A program made the translations under genes and the position numbers. Below are positions 35,015 through 45,270 of a DNA stretch of 64,000 bases, piece after piece. This DNA comes from Gnetum montanum. Taxonomy: Eukaryota; Streptophyta; Gnetopsida; Gnetales; Gnetaceae. Positions within the stretch are counted from its first letter, which is position 1, and the number at the start of each line of letters is the position of its first letter. The DNA lies in assembly GCA_015680685.1 (NCBI GenBank), contig MNCI01001077.1, positions 498,960 to 562,959 on the forward strand, read 5' to 3'. A model generated the notes under the pieces. That model ran no database searches, had not been told where the DNA came from, and saw only the letters and a program-made list of their open reading frames with translations.

Positions 35015-38000
35015 CTAAACATCAGGGACAGGAGGGTCATCCCCTTTAGACTCGCCAGCATCATGGGTCCCTACTCCATTGGGGCCAGCTTCTTGAACAT
35101 CATCATCACCTCGACCCTATAAAATGTAAAAGAAACAATCAACACAAGAACAAAAAAGAAAACTCCCAAACATGACTCAATAAATGAATTTCATGGAAAC
35201 AAAATGCTTACCAAAGGGGACCCCCCTAAACTGAATTCCAGTCGACGGAGAATTTCCTCTTCTGAGACACTAGCCCAATCAGTCCCATCAAGGCCTAGAT
35301 CGACATTTTCCAAGGCCTTCCCCTTGTCAATAGCCAACCATGTAGGAAGTTTCAAGGGGAATTCACCCATAGAGACCTCCCAAGAAGCAGTCGTGATTAC
35401 CCTAGTAGGCGATTCCATCTCAATAGTTGTATTCTGAGCAAAGGTATCAAATGCAGAGCATAGACTTAGACCCTCTACAAACATTTCAAGCTGACGCTTT
35501 TCTATGGATACTTCCTTCAATGATTTCTTGTAATGTTGCTTGTGGTTCTTCTCATCTTGACCCCACTTACGCACCTTGGAAGCAAAAGCCTTCCAATCTT
35601 GGCACTTGAGGTTCAGTAGATCTACTTGGGCCTTACACTCTACTAGTTTCTGGGTCAGTGACATGTGGTGATTAAGTAGGTTCCAATATCTAGTATAAGT
35701 GATCTCAGAGGTTTGTCAAGAATGATCACCTATCAGTCCAGCTGAGGCAAACTCATACCGAGCCTTGTGATCATCACATTCAACTGAAAACTCAGAAACT
35801 TCTTTTTCCTTTGCTTGGATTTGCAACCATAACTATTCGATGGAATGCCTACAGGTCCACAGTGATTTGGCGTTATGTACAAGACCTTCCACCACCTCAT
35901 CATAGACCATCCTGGGTATCTATTTAACTTCTGGGGGTAGTTTAGGCAAACTTTCAATGCTAATGGTCTTAGATGGATCCCACTTCAGCTTGGCACCTAC
36001 GCACACAAAAGGAATGGACATTAAACATTAGATGACAAAAAAGGGATGTGAAACTCGAACGCTGTAGAAGGATCGAAACATTTGTACCTATCTCAGTGTG
36101 GGATTCCTAAATATGTTCAACAACCTCGTCGACGATACCGATCACAAAATCCATTTTACTTGGCATCTTTGTCCAAGAAAATGGTCTACAAGTACAAGGT
36201 GGACCAGCCTCAGGGGGCATTTCAGGGGGAGCCACCTTCATAGGTACTTCCAACCACATCGTAGGAATTATCCTACCTTCATCTAGAAGGGATAAAAACA
36301 TAAAAGTAAAACACCATAGAAACAATGATTCACCAAGCAACACAATAAAAAAAAAGGGAACATACCATCTTCTCTAATCCCTTCCGGGTTTGGAGGTTCA
36401 CCGAGGTCCAATCCTCCCTTAAGGAAGCTACTGAACATTTCATCAACACCACCTTGGTCATTGACCAGTTTTGTCTCCGTGGTATCTTCTGCTAGCTCCT
36501 TTGTCCCTTTTGCCTGATCCTTTCCGACCTCTTCCTTCTCAATTATTAAGTCTATCGTAGCTTCCTCCTCCTTGATGATGGTCTTTAACTCCTGTCTCCT
36601 CACTTCTCAAGTCAAGTATGAAGGCATTAGTTGCATGTAAGTAGTCAAAATGAAAATTATGAATAAGATGAAAAGGATAATGCAATAAGTGCACCAAGCT
36701 TACTTACCTTGAATAGGCATTTTGAACCATATTCACTTCACCCTTGGCTCTTCCACATTTGAGGCCACCTCTGTTGAGCATTCATGCTTCGAGAGCTTCA
36801 ACTTGGCTTTCCCGATGGTTTCCTTGATGACACGTTCAGTTCTCTTTGTAGTATAGGGCACATCATCTAGTTCCAACCCCATACTATCAAGTGTATGTAT
36901 TGAAGTACCAGATGACCCTCCTTTCGTGATGGACACAGATTCATGAATCCCCTCAGGTGCATCTTGGGACTCAGTTGTCTCAAACAAATGATTAATTCAC
37001 ATGTGAGATAATTGAGTACAATCCCGTAGAACATATTTGTTGGCCGCGTGAAATACTAAAAACTCGGCCAAGCAATGAAGATAGCTAGCAAAGAATGAAA
37101 ATGTAAAATGGGACTGCGCCTCAATGTTTGAACCTAATCGCACTATCTCCTTATGAAGGCCTAGCAACAAAAATTGAACCCAATTATAATGCATCCCAGT
37201 TTCTAAAATGGTTTTCATGATGTGCACAGCTTCCACCCCAAGACTCCTCACCTAGGACAGGGATTTAGGAAACACCCATGCCAAAAACAGGGGATACAAT
37301 TCATTAACTTCCTTAACCTTTGATGTCCCCTATATAGGGAATCCCTTGGAGCCCTTGACAATGCCCAACCAGTCCTCTAGCTCATGCACCATATGAAGCT
37401 CTTTCTGTGCCCTGTCCAAAACCACATTTACACCATCTACCAGTACACTGAATAGGTTTGAAAAGAACTCGGTTGATAGATGGAAAAATATTTTGACACC
37501 CTTAATACAGGTGCTGTAGTAGGAGACAGACTTGTCAAATGTGTCCACAATCCTGATCATTTTAGTTATGGACACATTAGGGCTCGGGGTTGTAAATAAC
37601 TCCATAAGGCTGGCATCACCTAAACAACAAACAATAGATGGCGGGGCATTGGTGCACAACCATTTCTATGCCTTCTTGATCTCCCCAAACTTCATTGACA
37701 GGGTACTCTCAATTCATCCTGTCTTAATAGGGTCTCCATCGGGAGGGACATCAACTATAAACACAATTTGAAACCATCACATCAGTATGACCACTAGCAA
37801 CCGAACAAACATACTAAGGCATCTAGGAAATATCATCACTAACCTTCAGTTGTGGACTTCGATGTACTAGAACCCAAGTTAGCATCATGAGGAACAACTG
37901 GTCCATTGCATGACCAATCTCCATGCAGCCACCCACGAGCTGTGCACTGTGCAAACGCCCTGGAAAAACATTTATGGAAATGGACAATGTCATCCTTCAT

Positions 38001-39299
38001 CTAGGCTAATATAGCTCCGCTGAGGGTGGGATCCACCATAAAGGTCTCTAGACCAGTATGAACCAGGGCAAGCCCATCATCATTGACGCATGTCCCATCT
38101 TGGTTAACTTGTGGCCTGGAAAAGAATGGTCGTCAAAATAGGGGCAAACACTAAACGACAAAAATAGAAACGACAAACTAAACGATCTTACCTCTCTACC
38201 CGGTACACCATGCTAGGAGGGTTCTGAAATAACGTGTGCACAGATGTAGCCAGAAATAAGGTGTTATTAAGATAGTCAGGCCCTCATGGCAATAGGTCCC
38301 ACATGCATGCTAACGGGCGAGTAGATATGGGCCTACTAGAGGGACCATCCTCGATCACAAGCAGTCCCTCGTCAATGTCCACCATGAAGACCATGACGCC
38401 ATACAAAGATCCAGGAAACATGGCTTCAAGTACGCTCTGCGCCACTTGTTTTCTCAGGTGTGATAAGACCACCACCTTAAATCTGTCTAGGATGAAGGCA
38501 ACGAATTCATAGGCCCCTTCCCTGAACCATACCCCATTGTTGTCAATAGTCATATTAGGGGTAGTTTCATCAATCTTAAGCAGCCCAAACCATGCTAGTA
38601 CTCTAACTAGCTCAACTACCAAGAGGAAAGGCTCAGTGTCCCTGCAAGTAACTAGAATGGCATGATAAATCAACTATATACGAAAATGAGATGGAAAAAC
38701 AAACTTCATGTTGAAGGCTAATACTTCAAAAAATTAAAAAACCATTTACGCTCAGCGTATACACTGCTTGAAAAGTGAAAACCATTTATGCTCAGTGTAT
38801 ACTCTGTGGAAATAATCTGTGGTATACGCTGTGAAAACAATCTACACTATACACTATGAAAACTGTTTCCACTCAGTGTATATGCTATGAAAACTGTCAA
38901 CATACACGCTGTGAAAACCATCTACACTGTATGCTGTGGAAATTATCTACACTGTAAGCTGCAAAAACCTTATACGCTCAGTGTACAGACCTTGTACGCT
39001 ATGGAAATTGTCTATGCTTTAAACTGTGGAAACCTTCTACGCTCAGTGTATAGGCCCTTTACGCTACCAAAACTATCTACGCTGTCAAGACTGTCTACGC
39101 TAGATAACAAGTATAGATGAAAAATAGTTAATAGAGATAGGATTAGAGCCTACCTGTGTGATGATCCAGGAAACAATGAAACCCTTGGTCTACGCAAACA
39201 CTACAACATGGCCTCACTTTCTTTCGCAAAATTCAGGTCAGGCCCCTTCCTCCCCTGGCCTTCTACCTCCTTGCCCTTGCCCATTTCGGTGTCCTGCAT
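35015..39299 (-). pseudogene. Antisense, intron-containing gene inside element A; FCP1/NIF-like HAD domain plus unknown domains
   Basis: Exons on the minus strand: 39299-39154, 38641-38192, 38115-37844, 37754-36708, 36602-36366, 36282-36088, 35996-35212, 35116-35015 (TAG stop). All seven introns are GT-AG. Six are 76-105 nt and the first is 512 nt. Codon phase agrees at every junction, giving 3,234 nt. Exon 2 resembles the FCP1/NIF phosphatase fold: FLLVVELVRVL in place of the DxD strand, then FREGAYEFVAFILDRFKVVV, then a NTLFLATS and NPPSMVY end matching the NTLL-DDSP and NPP block of the family. The catalytic Asp residues are absent, so a phosphatase activity is unlikely. Exon 4 (349 codons) and exons 5-6 are unrecognised. 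Exon 7 is partly charged and probably coiled-coil (LVECKAQVDLLNLKC onward). There are 13 premature stops (8 TAG, 5 TGA) and no frameshift. Exon 1 is the least certain. Confidence 0.75.
38740..39110 (-). repeat. TACGCTCAGTGTATA array in intron 1 of the antisense gene
   Basis: About ten imperfect units of 30-40 bp contain CTACGCTCAGTGTATA or variants followed by GTGGAAA or GTGAAAAC. It lies within the 512-nt first intron (39153-38642). The motif is the same class as in the LTR U3 and the leader of A. Confidence 0.75.
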
Positions 39300-39344
39300 G
39301 CTGAAATTAATGGGTTTACAATAGGGTCCGAACCCGAACGTCGA

Positions 39345-39560
39345 ACTGAATCCTGCACGCTGAGTTTGAGCCTCTACGCTCACGCTCACACTGAGTTTGA
39401 GCCTCTACGCTCACGCTCACGCTCACGCTGATTTTGAGCCTCTACGCTCATTCTTACATTGAATTTGAGCCTCTACGCTCACGCTTACGCTGAAGTTCGA
39501 GCCTCTACGCTCTACGTTTATGCTGGGGTTTGAGTTTCTACGCTTACGCTGGGGTTTGTT
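39345..39560 (-). repeat. 31-bp tandem repeats upstream of the antisense start codon
   Basis: About six units with GAGCCTCTACGCTCACGCT are present, most 31 bp long. They lie between the presumed TATA box (39617-39610) and the ATG at 39299, so probably in the 5' UTR of the antisense gene. Confidence 0.75.
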
Positions 39561-39609
39561 CCGGTTTGCTTCAAGTTTACTGTGCCTCTAACAACTGACA
39601 GCCTTACGC

Positions 39610-39617
39610 TATATATA
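39610..39617 (-). promoter_or_regulatory. Possible TATA box of the antisense gene
   Basis: TATATATA on the minus strand, in ACTATATATAGCG, is about 310 nt upstream of the presumed start codon, with a GC-rich stretch just upstream of it. It is placed by position only. Confidence 0.4.
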
Positions 39618-39633
39618 GTACCGCACCGACCCT

Positions 39634-39676
39634 GCCGCCGCCGCCTTCATCGCCGCTGCCGCCGCCGCCGCCGCCT
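39634..39676. repeat. CCG/CGG microsatellite
   Basis: An interrupted (CCG)n tract, the most GC-rich spot in the window, lies immediately upstream of the TATATATA on the antisense strand. Confidence 0.9.
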
Positions 39677-39879
39677 TTGATTTCAATTAATATTTTATTA
39701 ATTTTATTTAAAAATTATTCAAAATACAAAATAGAAAAAAATAATATATATAAAACAAAATGAACACTATGACATGTTAATTCCCTCGTAAATCAACTTC
39801 GGATGCCCACACTGAACATTTTGGCACAAACTCTTTGATGCAAATTATAAGGTGACTAGGCATCGTCAAATGACACATT

Positions 39880-40030
39880 CAGCTCGGTATGGCCTTTAAC
39901 TACCATGATGGCCCGGTATGACCTTAAACTGCCACACATGGCCTAGTAAGGCCTTAAACTGTCATATTCGGCTCACATTTGGCCCAGTAAGGCCTTAAAC
40001 TGCCACACACGGCCCGGTAAGGCCTTAAAC
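39880..40030. repeat. Second minisatellite of element A, GGCC-(C/T)GGTAAGGCCTTAAACTGCCA
   Basis: Four to five units of about 30 bp lie between the antisense promoter region and the start of RT. It shares the GGCCTTAAACT core with the array at 34547-34645, so the antisense gene is bracketed by the same repeat type. Confidence 0.8.
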
Positions 40031-40093
40031 GGCCATGCATCCTAGTGCGACAATACACCACCATTGTGCATGTACACATGATTTACATTACCA

Positions 40094-41270
40094 ATGAACA
40101 TGAAACAACAGCTATCAGCTCATTCTGCCCTTTGTTTATTGGCAGGAGCAAGCCTGATGGATTGTCAGCGTTTATCCACACCCTTGATCATCAATGGACC
40201 ATATGGAAACATCACAATAGAAATCGACATAAATTCCATCAACTTAGGTACATCAATGGATGACATAATCATAGCCTCAATGCAACAAATGCTAGATAGC
40301 TACAAAGGTATCACAAAATATTTCGACATAGAAGCCGATAGCATCACTGAAGACCCGTTGACTGAAACCCCCATCACTATGCCTGATGATGAAATTAAAA
40401 TATTAAGATTAAGTACACTATTGCAACCTCAACTGGAAAAATACATAGAAGATGTGCTTCGAGACAACATAAAAGCATTCGCTTGATCTTACATTGACAT
40501 GTCTGGGTTAGATCCTCAAATCGTCTAGCACAATATTATCCTTGATCCAAAATTGAGGCCATTAAAACAAAAGGCATGAAAGGTTAAACCTGAGGTAGCA
40601 TTGACAGTTCACAATGAGATCACCAAACCTTATCAAGTAGGTTTTATTTGGGATGTCGATTATGCCGATTGGGTATCCAACATGGTCATTGTCCCAAAAA
40701 GAATGGAAGCATTCGCTTATGCATAGACTTCTAGGATCTCAATGTTGCAACCATAAAAGATGATTTTCCCCTACCCAACATCGATCAACTTGTTGACTCG
40801 ACTACTGGGCATGCCCTATTATCTTTTATGGATGGCTTCTCAGGATACAACCAGATATGCATTAACCTAGAGCATCAGCTCTGTACTACTTTATGACACC
40901 ATGGGAAACCTTTTGTTACACAATGATGCCCTTCGGTCTCAAGAACGTTGGGGCCACGTATCAAAGGGTAATGACATTCATTTTTAGCGATTACATTCTG
41001 CACTCGCTCAATGACTATGTGGATGATATCATGGTTAAATCAAAGACATCAAAACAACACGTACAAGATCTTAACCTAGTACTAAAGTGTTATTTAAAAT
41101 ATGAGCTGATACTTAACCCAAAGAAATATGTCTTCAGAGTCAAAACAGGAAAAATGCTTGGATTCATAGCCTCAGAAGTAGGGATATGAGCAGACCTTGA
41201 TAAAGTTAAGGCCATAACAAACTTAAAAACACCTAGCAACCTTACCGAACTTCGAGGTCTACATGGTAGA
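40094..41270 (+). pseudogene. Element A: reverse transcriptase
   Basis: RT copies element RNA into DNA. An N-terminal extension (40094-40486, 130 open codons) carries ANGPYGNI-type sequence and precedes the palm. Palm motifs in order are SIRLCIDF and DDFPLPNIDQLVD (about 40710-40800), HALLSFMDGFSGYNQI (about 40810), FCYTMMPFGLKNVGATYQR (40911 on), and the catalytic YVDD at 41016-41027 in NDYVDDIMVKSK. The thumb and connection follow with LNPKKYVFRV and LGFIAS. At least two frame changes and several stops interrupt it. The order and motifs are those of Ty3/gypsy RT. Confidence 0.85.
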
Positions 41271-41660
41271 TTGCAGTTCATCAGGCGTTTCATAGAAAAA
41301 CTAACGGACAAGTTGAAACCTATGAACCACTTGCTACATAAGAACGTCCATTTTGAATGGACTCCACAGTGCCAGAAAGCATTTGACAATATTAAAACAA
41401 CACTTGTTCAACTACCTACGGTTTATCCACCTCAAAATGATAAACCATTTTACATCTACCTTGCCACTTCAAACTCGTCAATTGCATCCATGCTTTGCCA
41501 AAAACAAGATGATGGAACCAAAGTCCCTGTCTACTACTTAAGCCATGCATTAGTAGCCCATGAGAGGAAGTATCACGAGGTGGAGAGGTTATGTCTAGCC
41601 CTAGTATTTTCCTTAAAAAATGGTGACATTACCTCTTCCATAACCAAGTCAATATAATCT
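41271..41660 (+). pseudogene. Element A: first (conventional) RNase H, partial
   Basis: It is open for 128 codons. It begins FIRRFIEKLTDKLKPMNHLLHK and FEWTPQCQKAFDNIK, then FYIYLATSNSSIASMLCQ, where the first catalytic Asp is replaced (usual D-A-S). It ends VYYLSHALVAHERKYHEVERL and LALVFSLKN, carrying the Glu of the active site. The domain is short. In the Tat lineage this first RNase H is typically degenerate and a second one takes over, which agrees with what follows. Confidence 0.75.
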
Positions 41661-41671
41661 GCAAGGATAAT

Positions 41672-42300
41672 GTGCTAAGAGCCATCCCAGGAAACATTTA
41701 TGAGTCAAGTAGAATAGCCCGTTGGAAAGCCATGATAGCTGAGTTTGACCTACACTACATAACGCAATCATTAGTTAAGGGTCAAGCAATAGTGAATCAA
41801 ATGACTGTGTCAACAACGCATGATCAAGAAACGATAGAGCTAGAGTTCCTTGATGAAAATGTAAGTGCAATAGACATAGTACCAGATGACTACGATGCCT
41901 TTTTGAACTTTGATGGAGCATCCACCTCTCGAGGGGGAAGTTCTTCCGCCATCATCACCTATCCCTCTGGGGAGATCCACCCCTTTTCTTATCATTTCGA
42001 ATTTCATTGTACCAACAACATAGCAAAGTACGAAGGTCTCCTTAGAGGTCTCATGGCAGCACTAGCTTCAGACATCACACAACTTGTGGTCAGGGGAGAC
42101 TCACAACTGGTTCTGAACCAAGTCATAAATATTTATACATGCAAAGTGCAACATTTACAACCATACTGTGACTTAGCCAAACACTTAATGAAGAAATTCG
42201 AAAACACGAATGTGCAACATGTCTTTAGAAATGATAATACCATCGTAGACGTACTAGCCACGCTAGCGCTAAACATATTGCATGACATGTTTCATATGTT
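41672..42300 (+). pseudogene. Element A: second, archaeal-type RNase H
   Basis: After a -1/+1 change of frame, a separate RNase H fold begins with FLNFDGASTSRGGSSSAII (first Asp). It continues with AKYEGLLRGLMAAL (Glu), LVVRGDSQLVLNQV (Asp) and VFRNDNTIVDVLATLA (last Asp). All four catalytic carboxylates are present. This duplicated RNase H between the ordinary one and integrase is the defining trait of the Tat/Ogre lineage of Ty3/gypsy. It sits at the start of the best-preserved pol frame (364 codons without a stop). Confidence 0.85.
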
Positions 42301-42479
42301 GCCAAGCTCCATAATTAGTTGTGCTAAACTTGTAACCAATACTCTCGATATATTACCAATTGCATCCGTTAGTACAACAGATGCAGTAGAATGGTATGAC
42401 GACATAAAAGAGTACCTTCTACATGGTGAAACATCACGACATCTAAGGAATGCACAAAAAGACGCAGTACGAAAACGTT

Positions 42480-43630
42480 CTCGACAATATACACTGGTAG
42501 GGGACACATTGTGCCATCGATCCTACGAAGGCATACTGCTAACATGCGTTAGTAACGCTAATGCCCAAACCATCGTTGAGCAAGTACACGATGGACTATG
42601 CGGAGGACATATAGCACCTAAAGAAATGGCAACAAAAATAAGACGCTTAGGCTATTATTGGCCACATATGGAGTATGATTGTCTCTACAAGGCTAAAATG
42701 TGTAGTGTCTGTCAAAAACATAGTAATCTGATCCATGTCCCACCAAATGAGTTGCATATAGCATAAATCACATGGTCCTTTCAAAAGTGGGGGTTGGACC
42801 TTATCGGACCAATAACACCCTCATCTTCCGTAGGGCATAGCTTCATCATAACCGTGACAGAGTATTTCACGAAGTGGGTAGAAGTTGTTTCCATTTGAAA
42901 AACCACATCCAAACACGTATGTAACTTCATTCTTGAAAACATTGTGACCCGTTTTGGCATCCCCATGACCATCATCACCGATAACGGGCCACAATTCAGC
43001 AGTGCCAAAACCAAAACATTCTGTGAAAGTCTAGGCATCAAGAACCCAATTTCATCCCCTTACTACCCTCAAAGTAATGTGCAAGCTGAGGCCACAAATA
43101 AAACCATCATTACAGTACTTAAAAAGATGCTTACCCAAAGCAAGAGAAGATGGCATGAGCAGCTGGTATACGCACAGTGGGCTTATCGTACTATGCATCG
43201 GACTTCAACAGGTAAAATGCCATATAGTCTTGTTTATGGTTCAGAAGCTATTTTACCCTTGGAATTATAGGTACATTCTTTAAGGATCACACTTTTCGGA
43301 CTCCTCGATGAAAGGAAAAATAATGACCTATGCATCATTGACTTGGACTTGGTGGAGGAAGAACCCATACATGCACTCGATCAGATTGAATGGTACCAAA
43401 AACAACAACGACAACACCATCGGCATGATGTTCATAAGTGCCCTATCAAGGAAGGTGACCTTGTACTTAAGGTCGTTTGGGAACACCTAGACAAATTCTC
43501 AGCCAACTAGGAAGGGCCCTACTTGGTCACCAAAGCATACGACAATGGAGCATTCAATTTGGCTGATATGGAAGAGAATGAGCTTGCAAATCTGAACAAT
43601 CACTTGTTCTTGAAACCATTCCACATTTGA
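42480..43630 (+). pseudogene. Element A: integrase and end of pol
   Basis: The zinc-binding domain shows VHDGLCGGHIAP with its two His and CSVCQKH with its two Cys. The core carries GLDLIGPITP (first Asp, about 42790), TIITDNGPQFS (second Asp, about 42970) and YYPQSNVQAEATNK (Glu, about 43085). The C-terminal part has KEGDLVLKVVW and EGPYLVTKAYDNGAFNLA, ending at a TGA (43628-43630). One frame is kept from 41672 to the end, with five in-frame stops, so the D-D-E site is intact but the protein cannot be made in one piece. No chromodomain is visible. Confidence 0.85.
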
Positions 43631-43648
43631 GTACAGGCTTAGGTACGT

Positions 43649-44018
43649 GCTCGTCTTGGAATCATGATGGTAAACTGATACCACAGCTCATCCTGGAATC
43701 ATGATGGTAAACTGATACCATAGCTCGTCCTGGAATGATGACGGCAAACTGATACCACAGCTCGTCCTGGAATCATGATGGTAAACTGATACCACAGCTC
43801 GTCCTAGAATCACGATGGTAAACTGATACCACAACTCATCCTGGAATCACGATGGTAAACTAATACCACAGCTTGTCCTGGAATCAGGTTTGTAAACTGA
43901 TACCATAGCTTGTTATAGAATCACGACGGAAAACTGATACCACATCTTGTCCTGGAATCATGATGGTAAACTGATACCACATCTCATCCTATAATCATGA
44001 TGGTAAACTGATACCACA
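43649..44018 (+). repeat. 37-bp tandem repeats downstream of pol, about 10 copies
   Basis: The unit contains CAGCTCGTCCTGGAATCATG and GATGGTAAACTGATACCA. Copies differ by a few bases. Shorter degenerate relatives with TAAACTGG/TAGAAACTAG continue to about 44230. They start 19 bp after the pol stop. Confidence 0.9.
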
Positions 44019-45254
44019 GAATGTCCGCAAAGACAATAAACTAGCACCCATCCAGTACGACAGTAAACTGCCATAGTTGCATTCACGAGAGTCCGCTAAG
44101 ACTATAAACTGGTTTGCCTCTGCACGGTCCGCCAAGACTAGAAACTAGTAATGTACCATCCATCACAATGCTAAACGGGAAATTTCCAATGGATCATGAC
44201 ATAAAAATAACCCATGATAGTCAGCTATGACTATAAAATGGTAATTTTCTCTCTGATACCTTGATCTATGGCTGCAGCCCAACTTCATCAGAGCCGCTGC
44301 ATTGCTCACCATTAGCTGATCCTACCAACGTTGCTGCCATTCATATACAGTGCCTGAAATGTCATTCGGTACCTTCATTTCATCAATAGCTATTTAAGTC
44401 TAAGCTTACTTACATACTCATGGTTTTCTTGTCTTCATGGAGTTGTGTTTGCAAGATGACACTTAGAGGTGTTTGTACAAGAATGCACTTCGTCATAAGC
44501 AACAAGGTGAGACATTGTTCACAGCACATGTGACAAGACTAATCAAGCCATATACTAGTACATCCCCCATTTCATATCCCACCTATCCCTCAACATCTCC
44601 TACTTGGTTACATCCCAAACAGACCCAGTACAGCCTAAAACATCGAACATACTATTGCACACTATGCCACTCTTAGGTGATTGCAACCCACAACATGTCA
44701 TTTGAGCATGTGAAAAAGATAAAAAAAAACAAAAAAAAACTTTGTTCCTTCCCACATAAAACACAAAATGGGATGGTAGTTGCCTCGAAAGCAAATGCTC
44801 GTGTCTAAAACAATCAAGAAACATCCCATTGCATAGCTTTGGCTTTCGGCCAATAGGTTCCCCCTAAATAATAAACAAGGGCCTTGTTCCTCCAAAGAAT
44901 GCAACACATCATTACATGGCATTGGTTTTGCCAACAAGTCCTCTTGAACACTAAGCAAGAGTCTTGTACCACCAAAGGACGTACATATCATGATTTGATC
45001 CCAAGAAGATAAGCATGGCCCGAACACATACCTGGACATCCTCTTCATCACGTCATGAGCCCTTCATTGGTTACCAATCCCTATAGTTTCCATTTCCCTA
45101 TCTAATACAAATTTCACTTTCCCAATCCTATATACTACTGAACATGGTACGATGACATCTAACTAGGTGGCAAAGGACAATGTCTCTATCAAGTTGCTTG
45201 TGATGTTTTGCACTTCTTTATTGATGCTTCTCAGGTCGATTCTTCCAAGCGTCA
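44019..45254. other. Element A 3' non-coding region
   Basis: No protein is recognised. Two imperfect copies of an approximately 90-bp unit (about 44815-44990) contain GGGCCTTGTTCCTCCAAAG or GAGTCTTGTACCACCAAAGG. The open frames on the minus strand here are not conserved in element C. Confidence 0.5.
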
Positions 45255-45270
45255 ATAAAGAGGGACCAAT
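45255..45270 (+). other. Element A polypurine tract
   Basis: ATAAAGAGGGACCAA directly precedes the 3' LTR. C has the equivalent ACAAAGAAGGGCCAA before 60770. Confidence 0.7.

Noticed and set aside
35689-35730. An intron between two exons near 35700 (GATAG-GTGATC to ACTAG)
   Set aside because: Splicing it would break the frame, while reading through keeps the frame with one TGA, so the two parts are one exon.
36708-37754. Exon 4 as a plant mobile domain (PMD), which is known from some Gypsy elements
   Set aside because: I could not see the PMD sequence pattern; it is left as unknown.
35191-38673. Reading the minus-strand open frames in element A as chance shadows of sense coding
   Set aside because: There is no sense protein here. 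The frames join through GT-AG introns in phase and are conserved in element C.
39201-39389. Upstream extension of antisense exon 1 to 39389
   Set aside because: The extra codons come from tandem repeats and start at GTG; the first ATG in frame is at 39299.
43649-44018. Regular repeats resembling a CRISPR array
   Set aside because: Units are directly adjacent without unique spacers, and the context is a plant retroelement.
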